This document shows positions 44,894 to 52,711 of a stretch of 64,000 nucleotides of DNA, in pieces. This stretch comes from Mariniphaga sediminis (GTDB taxonomy: Bacteria > Bacteroidota > Bacteroidia > Bacteroidales > Prolixibacteraceae). A program made the translations under genes and the position numbers. The number at the start of each line of letters is the position of its first letter. The stretch's first letter is position 1. The notes under the pieces are model-generated. The model saw only the letters and a list, made by a program, of their open reading frames with translations. It searched no databases and had not been told where the DNA came from. The DNA lies in NCBI RefSeq assembly GCF_003573545.1, contig NZ_QWET01000001.1, positions 496,001-560,000 of the forward strand, read 5' to 3'.

Positions 44894-45339
44894 TTTTCCT
44901 CTTTTTCTCCAAACGAGATTTCGTCTGAAAGTTCGTTAACATCGTCATTTTGCCAGGGAAAATGTTGTTTAAGCTGTTCACCTGCCTTTTTTATGCCGGC
45001 GGAAAGCCCTTCAGTGAATTTCCCCTCCCTGAATTTTGCCGTTAACAATTCTTTTATCTCTTCCCAAAAATCTTCGGGAACCTTTTGATTGATTCCGGCA
45101 TCTCCTAAAATGGCAAGTTTGTGATCTTCAATGGAGAGATAAAACAAAACGCCGTTTCGCAGTTCGGTTTTGTGCATTCCGAGTTTTTTGAAGATATATG
45201 CGGCACGGTCAAGTACATCTTCCTTACAACGTTTCTCAACGTGTACGCGTATCTCTCCCGAAGTATTGGTCTCAGCTACCCGAATAGCATTGGTTATTTG
45301 TAGTTTGTTCTCTTCCGAAAAATATTTTTGTGCACTCAT
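44890..45339 (-). CDS. TPM-domain protein, cytoplasm-facing, no signal
   Basis: 149 aa, with a stand-alone TPM fold: FSEENKLQITNAIRVAETNT, SGEIRVHVEKRC, AAYIFKKLGMHKTELRNGVL, FYLSIEDHKLAILGDAGINQ and FTEGLSAGIKKAGEQLKQHF. There is no signal peptide or membrane segment, unlike the TPM protein encoded next to it. The C-terminus is very acidic (DDVNELSDEISFGEKEEK). It sits nine bases after lemA and overlaps the next TPM gene by four bases, so the three are co-translated. Confidence 0.9.
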   Translation of the reverse strand: MSAQKYFSEENKLQITNAIRVAETNTSGEIRVHVEKRCKEDVLDRAAYIFKKLGMHKTELRNGVLFYLSIEDHKLAILGDAGINQKVPEDFWEEIKELLTAKFREGKFTEGLSAGIKKAGEQLKQHFPWQNDDVNELSDEISFGEKEEK

Positions 45340-45348
45340 GGTTCTAAA

Positions 45349-45927
45349 TTAAAATTGAACTTCAGGTACTTTTTCTGCCCCTTGTTGTGCTTCAAAATAG
45401 TTTTTCTTGTCGAATCCAAACCACCCCGAATAAATTAACTGGGGAAATTTCCGGATATAAGCATTGTATGACTGCGTTACTTCATTGAATTTTCGTCGTT
45501 CTACAGCAATGCGGTTTTCCGTGCCTTCCAGTTGAGCCTGCAGGTCCCTGAAGTTTTGATTGGCCTTTAGGTCGGGATAACGTTCCACTACCACCATCAG
45601 GCGGCTAAGGGCCGAAGAAAGGCCTTCCTGTGCCTGGTTAAACTGTTCAATGGTTTGTGGAGATAAATTATTGGGGTCCACGTTAACAGAGGTTGCTTTG
45701 GAGCGGGCTTCGATAACTTCAACCAGTGTTTCCTGTTCGTGGTCGGCATAGCCCCTGACCGTATTCACCAGGTTGGGAATTAAATCGGCACGTCGCTGGT
45801 AAACATTTTCCACTTGCGACCATTGCGAAGAAACCTGCTCATCAAGATCAACCATTTTGTTGTATCCGCAGCCTGACAGGAAAAACCCTGCAGCAATTGT
45901 TATAACGATAAGTATTCCTTTTTTCAT
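45349..45927 (-). CDS. lemA: LemA-family lipoprotein
   Basis: 192 aa. Lipoprotein signal KKGILIVITIAAGFFLSGC, with the LemA four-helix domain from about 30: DEQVSSQWSQVENVYQRRAD, LIPNLVNTVRGYADHEQETL, LSRLMVVVERYPDLKANQNF and RRKFNEVTQSYNAYIRKFPQ. The function of LemA proteins is unknown; the lemA-TPM-TPM order is conserved in many Bacteroidota and suggests one envelope complex. An imperfect -7 box (AATATTTG on the minus strand, 45947-45954) lies 20 bases upstream. Confidence 0.93.
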   Translation of the reverse strand: MKKGILIVITIAAGFFLSGCGYNKMVDLDEQVSSQWSQVENVYQRRADLIPNLVNTVRGYADHEQETLVEVIEARSKATSVNVDPNNLSPQTIEQFNQAQEGLSSALSRLMVVVERYPDLKANQNFRDLQAQLEGTENRIAVERRKFNEVTQSYNAYIRKFPQLIYSGWFGFDKKNYFEAQQGAEKVPEVQF

Positions 45928-46290
45928 AATTTTTCTATTTAAACTGATTGCAAATATTTTTAAAATTTACCGGAAAACATCCCGGTTTTCGGGGAAAGCC
46001 CCTAATTTATCGTTGTATCTCATCAATCAAAAGATGAACCAATGGAGGGAATTCTGACAAAGAACCCTCTCAGGAAGCCATTTTGACACCCGGATGGGTA
46101 TTTTGGCCGGGGCGCAGACATTTCTTTCTGATGTGTTTCGCTCTCGCATTGTTGAGTAACTGTTTGGGACCATTGAGACGAAGTTTCGTAGCATTGAGCG
46201 GATATTTCAAAGAGTAGGACATTGGTTTCCTCCCTTCTACTGGTCAAGGCAGTGCTGCCAGACATAAAAAAAACTATATGGAATCTGGTA
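45928..46290. other. Gap without a confidently assigned gene
   Basis: Three overlapping open frames occur. On the minus strand 46070-46222 starts with ATG and encodes about 50 very basic residues (with NNARAKHIRKKCLRPGQNT); 46023-46301 is a 92-codon minus frame overlapping the thioredoxin tail. Neither is recognised. The basic composition of the first is compatible with either a small protein or decayed mobile-element sequence. The lemA promoter region is at the left edge. Confidence 0.4.
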
Positions 46291-46626
46291 TTAATCCCCA
46301 AAAATCAGGGAATAAGGGCGATCTATATTTTTTCTCAGTTCTTCAATTCCAATATTCCTGCTTTTTCGAATGGTTTCCCGTCCATCGAAAAAAACAAGGA
46401 TGGTAGGTGCGGTAAATACCTGTTGCTGACCAGCTATCTCCGGCAAAATATCTAACCTTACATATACTGGTTTTATCCGGGGAAATTCATCCCGTACCAG
46501 TTCCTCCACTTTGGGCTTTAAAACTTTGCACACACTGCAAGTGTCAGTAGAAAAGTATCCCAGCAGTGCCGGCTCTTCCTCCTTCAACTTGTTGAATTCT
46601 TCTAACGACTTTATTTCGGCAAACAT
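46291..46626 (-). CDS. Thioredoxin-fold protein (CSVC)
   Basis: 111 aa from the ATG at 46626; an upstream in-frame start (46674) would add an unrelated tail that overlaps the CoA-binding gene. Thioredoxin fold: EEFNKLKEEEPALLGYFSTD, active-site-like TCSVCKVLKPKVEELV, IKPVYVRLDILPEIAGQQQV, and the cis-Pro loop FTAPTILVFFDGRE. The active pair is CSVC rather than CGPC. It is the last gene of the porU-porV-ispF-CoA-binding block, 11 bases after its neighbour. Role probably general thiol exchange or bacillithiol-like transfer; unproven. Confidence 0.87.
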   Translation of the reverse strand: MFAEIKSLEEFNKLKEEEPALLGYFSTDTCSVCKVLKPKVEELVRDEFPRIKPVYVRLDILPEIAGQQQVFTAPTILVFFDGRETIRKSRNIGIEELRKNIDRPYSLIFGD

Positions 46627-46637
46627 GACAGGTATGA

Positions 46638-47009
46638 TTAAAATTGTCCGGTACGAAGCATTACCAGCGTACAACCTTCAACTGTTTCAATTCCGGCAGC
46701 TTCAAGTTTCTCATTTAACTCACGGTTTTCTGCTCCCGGGTTAAAAATGACCCGTTTCGGTTTCAGTTTCAAAAGTAGATTGTAATATTCCGGTTGGCGT
46801 GTGGCTGTTAAATACATGGTCACTGTGTGGACTTTTTCATTTTCCGGAAGTTCAGTTTGGATATTGACATCTTCAACCTGAGCGGCTCTTTTTGCCAGCG
46901 CTACCACCTCATGCCCGTATTCCCGGAGCATACGGATGGCTTTGTTCGAGTAACGAACAGGTTTGGGACTTGCCCCAATAACAAGTGTTTTTTTATGAAG
47001 GGTCTCCAT
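46638..47009 (-). CDS. CoA-binding-domain (CoA_binding_2) protein
   Basis: 123 aa, a single Rossmann-type CoA_binding_2 domain: KTLVIGASPKPVRYSNKAIR, MLREYGHEVVALAKRAAQVE, VHTVTMYLTATRQPEYYNLL, KPKRVIFNPGAENRELNEKL and the terminal GCTLVMLRTGQF. Stand-alone members are common and uncharacterised; the fold binds CoA or a related nucleotide. Its ATG overlaps the ispF stop by one base (TAATG). Confidence 0.9.
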   Translation of the reverse strand: METLHKKTLVIGASPKPVRYSNKAIRMLREYGHEVVALAKRAAQVEDVNIQTELPENEKVHTVTMYLTATRQPEYYNLLLKLKPKRVIFNPGAENRELNEKLEAAGIETVEGCTLVMLRTGQF

Positions 47010-47491
47010 TATTTTGCCTTTTCCCGGATTAATACCACCGTTTGTGCTGAAATGCCTTCTTCACGTCCCTCAAAACCTAATTTTTCGGTTGTGGTGGCTT
47101 TTACCGAAATTTGCCCTGTTTCTATTCCCAGTGTTTCAGCCATTGTTTTTTTCATTTCAGGAATAAAAGGCTTCAACTTCGGTTGCTGGGCGCTAATGGT
47201 AGAATCGATGTTTACTATCTCATATCCTTTTTCATTTACCAGCCGGTATGTTTCTTTTAACAGTATTTTGCTGTCGATATTTTTGAATTGTTCCGAAGTG
47301 TCAGGAAAAAGTGTACCGATATCACCTAAGTTAACGGCGCCAAGTAATGCATCACAAATGGCATGGAGGAGCACATCGCCGTCTGAATGAGCCACTGTCC
47401 CTTTACTGTGCGGAATCAAAATACCACCCAGCCACAAAGTTTCTCCTTCTGCAAGGCTGTGTACATCGTATCCAAGTCCTATTCTGAACAT
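47009..47491 (-). CDS. ispF: 2-C-methyl-D-erythritol 2,4-cyclodiphosphate synthase
   Basis: IspF of the non-mevalonate (MEP) isoprenoid pathway, 160 aa, expected homotrimer. MFRIGLGYDVHSL gives the Asp-x-His metal ligands, AHSDGDVLLHAICDALLGAV supplies the third His and the flexible loop, DIGTLFPDTSEQFKN follows, and TTTEKLGFEGREEGISAQ is the cytidine/methylerythritol site. Start at 47491 matches the family's conserved N-terminus; it is one base from the porV stop. The longer frame start at 47509 would overlap porV. Linkage to T9SS genes is probably positional only. Confidence 0.96.
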   Translation of the reverse strand: MFRIGLGYDVHSLAEGETLWLGGILIPHSKGTVAHSDGDVLLHAICDALLGAVNLGDIGTLFPDTSEQFKNIDSKILLKETYRLVNEKGYEIVNIDSTISAQQPKLKPFIPEMKKTMAETLGIETGQISVKATTTEKLGFEGREEGISAQTVVLIREKAK

Positions 47492-47492
47492 A

Positions 47493-48668
47493 TTATCGTT
47501 GGCTTTCAAAAGCTTCTACATCAAATGATAGGGTGAAGCGTAACGTATTTTCCAGCGGGTGATTACGCTGGGTAGGCAAAAGGTAAGAGAAATCAAGTGC
47601 AAAAACATTCATTCTGAAACCGGCACCGAGTGTCAGAAACTTTCGGTTTCCCTTGTTTTCATGTTCATAAAAATAACCGGCGCGGAGTGCAAATTGCTTG
47701 TTGTACCAGTATTCAACACCCAACGAAAGGTTCACCTCCTGTAATTCTTCTTTCATCCCTCCGGGGGCGTCGCTAAACGAACTGAAAATACCCGCAATAA
47801 CTGATTTGTCGGAGTTTATTCCCCCCGGGTATAAAATATCGTCATCATTGTAATCTGTTGTGTCTTGCGGAGGAGTAGGAATCAGTAATTTGTTGGCTTC
47901 AATGGCGAAAGTAAAGGTATTATACTGATCGGCTTCTGTCGTGTATGCAACCCCCAGCTTGAGCATGGTGGGTATAAAATCTTTTATTTCACCGTCCGTA
48001 TAGGAAATTTTTGCCCCGATGTTTTGAATGTTAATACCGGCACTAAAAATGTTATCCTTACGGTTGGCCCTGAATTCGTTGTAATAATAAAAGGCTACGT
48101 CAGCGGCATAGGTATTGCCTGCCTGAGATTCTACGCCGTTGATTAATTGACCGCCGGTCAGGTCGGAGCGGATATAACGCACTGCTACCGATCCTGAAAA
48201 AACATCCGAGAGCATACGGGTATATCCTAAATCGATAGCAAACTCGTTGGGGCTCTGTTGCCCCATAAATTCAGCAAATTCGTTTCTGAAAATTATATCT
48301 CCCAGAGAAAAATAGCGCAATGAACTGCTGATGGTTTGTACATCATCAATTTTTTTGTATCCCACCAAATAGGCCATGTTCATATCACTGGCAAGGGCAC
48401 GCAGCCAGGGGGAATAGGAAAGACTGACACCCATATCGCTTTCGAGGAAAGCATACTTGGCAGGATTCCAGTGTTGGGAATTCAAATCGGGAGTTGTAGC
48501 AACACCGGCGTCGCCCATCCCACCGGCCCGGGAGTCAGGTGTAATCGATAAAAAAGGAACAGCAGTGGAAACCACGTTGGCTCCTGAGGTAGTTGCTTGG
48601 CCTTTTGTAAATTTTACTGTTGTAAAAACAAGTATTAAAGCAAAAAATAAACGGACAAATTTGATCAT
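47493..48668 (-). CDS. porV: Type IX secretion outer-membrane protein PorV (LptO)
   Basis: 391 aa, PorV family: the outer-membrane barrel that shuttles T9SS cargo from the translocon to the PorU sortase. Signal peptide about 1-22 (VRLFFALILVFTTVKFTKGQ). Family N-terminal signature: VVSTAVPFLSITPDSRAGGM, GDAGVATTPDLNSQHWNPAK, YAFLESDMGVSLSYSPWLRA. A series of barrel strands follows, ending RFTLSFDVEAFESQR. Directly follows porU in the same direction (114-base gap with its own candidate promoter). The porU-porV pairing is conserved in T9SS organisms. Confidence 0.94.
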   Translation of the reverse strand: MIKFVRLFFALILVFTTVKFTKGQATTSGANVVSTAVPFLSITPDSRAGGMGDAGVATTPDLNSQHWNPAKYAFLESDMGVSLSYSPWLRALASDMNMAYLVGYKKIDDVQTISSSLRYFSLGDIIFRNEFAEFMGQQSPNEFAIDLGYTRMLSDVFSGSVAVRYIRSDLTGGQLINGVESQAGNTYAADVAFYYYNEFRANRKDNIFSAGINIQNIGAKISYTDGEIKDFIPTMLKLGVAYTTEADQYNTFTFAIEANKLLIPTPPQDTTDYNDDDILYPGGINSDKSVIAGIFSSFSDAPGGMKEELQEVNLSLGVEYWYNKQFALRAGYFYEHENKGNRKFLTLGAGFRMNVFALDFSYLLPTQRNHPLENTLRFTLSFDVEAFESQR

Positions 48669-48691
48669 AATCTTATAAAAATTGAGCGTTG

Positions 48692-48724
48692 CAAATATAG
48701 TTATAAACTTGTAATGGATTCAAC
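48692..48724 (-). promoter_or_regulatory. Candidate promoter for porV-ispF block
   Basis: On the minus strand GTTG (48724-48721), a 21-base spacer, then TATATTTG (48699-48692), followed by C. Exact -7 match, one mismatch at -33. It lies about 24 bases before the porV ATG, so porV can be transcribed apart from porU. Confidence 0.5.
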
Positions 48725-48782
48725 ATGAACTTAAAATCAGAAAACGGTTGTTTTTCTGAAAAAGTACACAGGTATTAAAATT

Positions 48783-51700
48783 TTAACGACCTATTATCAT
48801 TTTTCCCGATTTTGAAGTGATGATTCCATCCGAATTTTGGGCGGTGATCCGATATAAATAAACCCCGCTCCGCAGTTGAATTTTAGTTTCATTTAGATCC
48901 CAACGTACAGGATTACTGACAATTCCGTCGGAACCCACCTCTGTGGGAAAATAGTCCACCCGGTGGCCACTTTGGTCAAAGACTTCAAAGATTGCTTCAA
49001 AAGTGGCATCTGCCTGATTGTGTTCAAACGTAAAAAAAGTATAGTCATACACTGGGTTGGGATAATTACTTACATGCGAAATAGTAAACTTGTCTGTTAC
49101 CTCGAATTCTATCTCCACTTCGGTCGAATTATTTGCTACATCCCACGCTTTCAGTTTTAAGGTGTGTTTTCCTGGCGTAAGGTTTTTTAGCGGATAAGTT
49201 ATTGTTCCGCTGGTAAAATCTCCTGTATTGGCCTGGTAATAGTTGTTCAGAATCATTACATCTGAATAGTTGTTGTCAAGGACCGCTGAAATGTCATGCC
49301 CTATTCCGGAGCCTACGGTATTAATTCCGTTTTCATCTGAAAGAAAGGCCAGTAAGGTAGGATTTTTGCTCACCGTATTTCCCGAAACAAAATCAGGAGT
49401 ATCCAGGAAGACTTGAACCTCAGGCCCTTCGTTATCTGCAATCTGCGAGCCGGGACCCCCAATCCAGAAATTATCGAAAGCGCCATGTGCGTCTTCTTCT
49501 CCGCTTTGTGCATAATACAATATTTTACCTTCTCCCAAACTGTATGAAATGTCTTTGGGAATAACAAAGCTGAATGAAAATTCGCCGTTGGAAACTTCGG
49601 TAAGGCCTTTGTAGATTATATTTTCCTGTACTTTAAATTTCATGGGAGTTTCGCCCCCGTTTCCCATGGTTTCCATTATTACTTCTTTGTCGTAAACAGT
49701 CGGAACGATTTCTCCTGAAAAGTTTTCAAGCTTGTTCCCAAGAGCATCAGCCACGAAGCCCGATATGGTTACTTTTTCCAGGGCGCCAATTGTGTCCGCT
49801 ACACCGGAAGCATCTTCCCCGTTAATTGTTGTGGTAATTATTTTGTGCCTGGGATACGACAACTGGAGGGCCGGATCGGTCAGTAGGCTGAAATTTCTTT
49901 TGTTAATAGTATTTATGGTATTGATTTTCGAAAGTCTCATAATATCCCCCATTCTGTAATGTTCCCCGTTTTCATCCTTTTCGAAAACAGCGTTGTAGAA
50001 ATTCCGGCTCAGTAAATAGTTTGAATACGAATACACAAGGCGGGTGGTAGAGAACAATCCGATTCCTCCTCCATTCGGGTTAAAAAGAACATATTCGCCC
50101 GCCGAAGAATCATCGGCATCAAACCGGCTGAACTCACAGGTTGCAGTGACAAAAATAGGAAGTGTTTTGGTATTCGACCAGGAGTTAATATTGCTGATGT
50201 CAAGCACCTTTTCGTCGGCCAAGTTACGTGTATTGGCATGCCCTACGTAGTTCAAAATCAGTACGCCATTTTTTACCCGCTGGTTAATGGCTTCTGTTAC
50301 CTCAGGGTAACTTTCTCCTCCTGGACCTGTAATTTGCTGATAGGCATCGAAATAAATTTTATCTGTAATGAACTCCCCATGATTCTCATTTACCTGGTTG
50401 GCGAGCCTTTCCGAATCCGACATGTGCAGGTTATTGTCTTCGTCGTCGGCAATAAAACAGACGATATTCCGCCAGTTGCCCAGTGCTTCCGGCGAATGAT
50501 AATCCTTGATTTTTTGGATTACCAGATCGGCCTGGAAACTGGTAGAAGCCGGAATGCGGCCTATTCCCAGATCCACTGTCCCGTTGTAAACACTTTCGCC
50601 TTCATCGAGAACAACAAAATAGTCATCGGTTATAAAGGAGTAAACCGGAATCAAAGATTCATCAGACTGAAACGTGGGAATAAAATTCAGGCTGCCCTGC
50701 TTTATGTTTTTGTTGTCGTAGCTCCCATCGCCAAACAAAAGAACATATTTCAAACCCTCATTCCGGTCGTAGAACATTTTTATAAAATTGCGGATGCCCG
50801 TTACATCTTTATTGCCGGAACTGAATTCGTTATAAACCGATTCGGATGAAACCACTTCTACCTGCATGCCATCGTTTGTGCGATGAAAATTAGCCAGTTC
50901 CTCTGCCTGGGTCAGAAAATTAGGATGTGAAATAATTACAAATTCAGGCGTACTTAACCCATGCAGGTTTTGATTCTCCACTTCAGCAACTAATTCAGGT
51001 TCAGGGAAATTCCCGTTAGGGTAAAAAGCGGCATATTCGCGTAGTTCAGAAGCCGGTTGTTTCCCTTTGACATTATTGTTATCTGATTGCACCGGCACTT
51101 CCTTTACGTTAAAAATATCGGTAACATCCCAAACTTTTATATCAGAAGATTCGGTTTCTATGGAAAATTCAAGGATGTTTCCCTCGTCAACAGAATGCAG
51201 GTTTCGAAAGAAGAGTGCTTCGTTATTGTTGATTTTCAATTTTCTACGGTAATTTATTTCGATAAAATCGAGCCATGCCTCAGGATTAGTGCTGGATGCA
51301 AAATATTTGAGTGTAATGTCCAGATTCCCCGATTGAGGGGATACCGAAAAACGGGCGGCGCGTTCATCTGCATATAAAACAGTTGTTTCAACGGTGTTTA
51401 CCATGCTGAAATTGATTTTCCCCAGGCTGGTTTGGTTGGCCGAAACAGGCATTTCCGATGCAACAGAAGCCCGTGCCGCAGCATTGATGCGGATGGAAAT
51501 ATCTGACGAATTGTCTACATCAGCTAATTGGAACGTATAATTTTTTGTTGTGCCGTGTATGAATTTATCTCCAAACCACTGTTTCCCTGAGTGCAGAAGG
51601 TTGTATTGTTCTTTTTCGTGTAACGCATAGTCATCGAAGGAAGAGATAGAGTGGGTTGCCGGTTCTTCTGGTTCAGGAAGTAATTCAATGCTTTTGGGGG

Positions 51701-52511
51701 TTCCGGTGTTATCGGTTAAAAAGAAATACCCTTTTGAAGCATAAGGATTTAAACGGTGCTTGAGGAAGTCCCCGGTAGCATCTGTTTTCCATTCCTGATT
51801 GCCGGGAGCATAAAAGAAGAGGCAATCGTTTCCATTGTTTTTTCCATGCCAAACCGCCAGTTGTGGTAAATCGTCGTATTCAACTTTTCCCGGATTTTCT
51901 GATAGGATTACTCCGCCTGCCCCGTAGATTTTCACTTGCGACGGATTGGAAAATCCCCATTCAGTTAACTTCGACCAGGGAATTATATGTATCCCCTTTC
52001 CATTGGTGCTGATTTTTGCCCATTTCCCGCTTTTTAAGACGGATTCCGTTTTCCATTCAAACGAATTGGCCGTGGCGGCTTTTAGCTTCACCGGGAATTT
52101 TTTCAGATCGAATTTTTTTAGAAGCAGAATTTTTCCGTTTCGTTGGACAACTCCGGGTATTTGAATTTCGATTTGGTGATGGTTTCCTGATAGGCGCCTG
52201 GTTTTTTTGATTTCTATTTTTTGGGGAATTTCATTTTCAATCGAAGCAAGATCGTTTATTTCTACTTCCTCAAATACAGGCGACTCCAGTGCAAATTGAT
52301 AGTCGTGGCCAGGCCCCTCTACCGAGAATATTTTGAAAAACAAAGGCACCTGGGATCCCGGATGGGAATATCCTGCATTTTCAAAAGTGAAGCCTAACCT
52401 GTTGTCAGGTTCCCGGGAAATATGCCAATCGAGGAAAATGGTTTCCTTCTGGATATCGGCGACAGTAAAGCCTGTAAATAAGATAAGAAGCAGGTAGATA
52501 TACTTATTCAT
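48783..52511 (-). CDS. porU: Type IX secretion sortase PorU (C25 gingipain-like)
   Basis: Cell-surface sortase that removes the T9SS C-terminal signal and attaches cargo to anionic LPS; 1242 aa from ATG 52511, where a signal peptide begins (NKYIYLLLILFTGFTVADIQ). An upstream in-frame start at 52577 adds an unlikely pre-sequence. The long N-terminal beta region runs to about 510. The C25 domain follows at about 540-900, with LNYVGHANTRNLADE (His about 757) and VTATCEFSRFDADDSSAGEY (catalytic Cys about 791). The C-terminus (VSNYPNPVYDYTFFTFEHN ... LRSGVYLYRITAQNSDG) is itself a T9SS-type CTD, as in known PorU. Divergent from gldJ. Confidence 0.95.
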   Translation of the reverse strand: MNKYIYLLLILFTGFTVADIQKETIFLDWHISREPDNRLGFTFENAGYSHPGSQVPLFFKIFSVEGPGHDYQFALESPVFEEVEINDLASIENEIPQKIEIKKTRRLSGNHHQIEIQIPGVVQRNGKILLLKKFDLKKFPVKLKAATANSFEWKTESVLKSGKWAKISTNGKGIHIIPWSKLTEWGFSNPSQVKIYGAGGVILSENPGKVEYDDLPQLAVWHGKNNGNDCLFFYAPGNQEWKTDATGDFLKHRLNPYASKGYFFLTDNTGTPKSIELLPEPEEPATHSISSFDDYALHEKEQYNLLHSGKQWFGDKFIHGTTKNYTFQLADVDNSSDISIRINAAARASVASEMPVSANQTSLGKINFSMVNTVETTVLYADERAARFSVSPQSGNLDITLKYFASSTNPEAWLDFIEINYRRKLKINNNEALFFRNLHSVDEGNILEFSIETESSDIKVWDVTDIFNVKEVPVQSDNNNVKGKQPASELREYAAFYPNGNFPEPELVAEVENQNLHGLSTPEFVIISHPNFLTQAEELANFHRTNDGMQVEVVSSESVYNEFSSGNKDVTGIRNFIKMFYDRNEGLKYVLLFGDGSYDNKNIKQGSLNFIPTFQSDESLIPVYSFITDDYFVVLDEGESVYNGTVDLGIGRIPASTSFQADLVIQKIKDYHSPEALGNWRNIVCFIADDEDNNLHMSDSERLANQVNENHGEFITDKIYFDAYQQITGPGGESYPEVTEAINQRVKNGVLILNYVGHANTRNLADEKVLDISNINSWSNTKTLPIFVTATCEFSRFDADDSSAGEYVLFNPNGGGIGLFSTTRLVYSYSNYLLSRNFYNAVFEKDENGEHYRMGDIMRLSKINTINTINKRNFSLLTDPALQLSYPRHKIITTTINGEDASGVADTIGALEKVTISGFVADALGNKLENFSGEIVPTVYDKEVIMETMGNGGETPMKFKVQENIIYKGLTEVSNGEFSFSFVIPKDISYSLGEGKILYYAQSGEEDAHGAFDNFWIGGPGSQIADNEGPEVQVFLDTPDFVSGNTVSKNPTLLAFLSDENGINTVGSGIGHDISAVLDNNYSDVMILNNYYQANTGDFTSGTITYPLKNLTPGKHTLKLKAWDVANNSTEVEIEFEVTDKFTISHVSNYPNPVYDYTFFTFEHNQADATFEAIFEVFDQSGHRVDYFPTEVGSDGIVSNPVRWDLNETKIQLRSGVYLYRITAQNSDGIITSKSGKMIIGR

Positions 52512-52612
52512 TTCGTTGTGCAACAAATTAATAACATTAAAACGCCTGCCAAAAATAATTATTGCAGGTGCAATCATTTACAATAAAACAATTATTTTTG
52601 TCAAATAACAGG

Positions 52613-52620
52613 CAAAGATA
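52613..52620 (-). promoter_or_regulatory. Candidate -7 element for porU
   Basis: CAAAGATA on the plus strand reads TATCTTTG on the minus strand, an exact TAnnTTTG match about 100 bases before the porU ATG. No TTTG at -33. The same octamer precedes the thioredoxin gene at 55944. Confidence 0.4.
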
Positions 52621-52686
52621 ATCATGCAGGTAGAAAACGTTAAAAATAATAATACTGCACAGACAATAAGAATTCGACAAATCAGT

Positions 52687-52694
52687 TATATTTG
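52687..52694 (+). promoter_or_regulatory. Candidate -7 element for gldJ
   Basis: TATATTTG is an exact TAnnTTTG match. Its last base is the first base of an in-frame GTG that would lengthen GldJ. A -7 box there supports the later ATG (52712) with a leader of only about 11 bases. The -33 site is not convincing. Confidence 0.45.
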
Positions 52695-52711
52695 TGACAA
52701 TCGGAAAAAAA

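Noticed and set aside
50238-50849. 203-codon plus-strand frame within porU
   Set aside because: Antisense to the C25 catalytic domain, with no signal or motif of its own.
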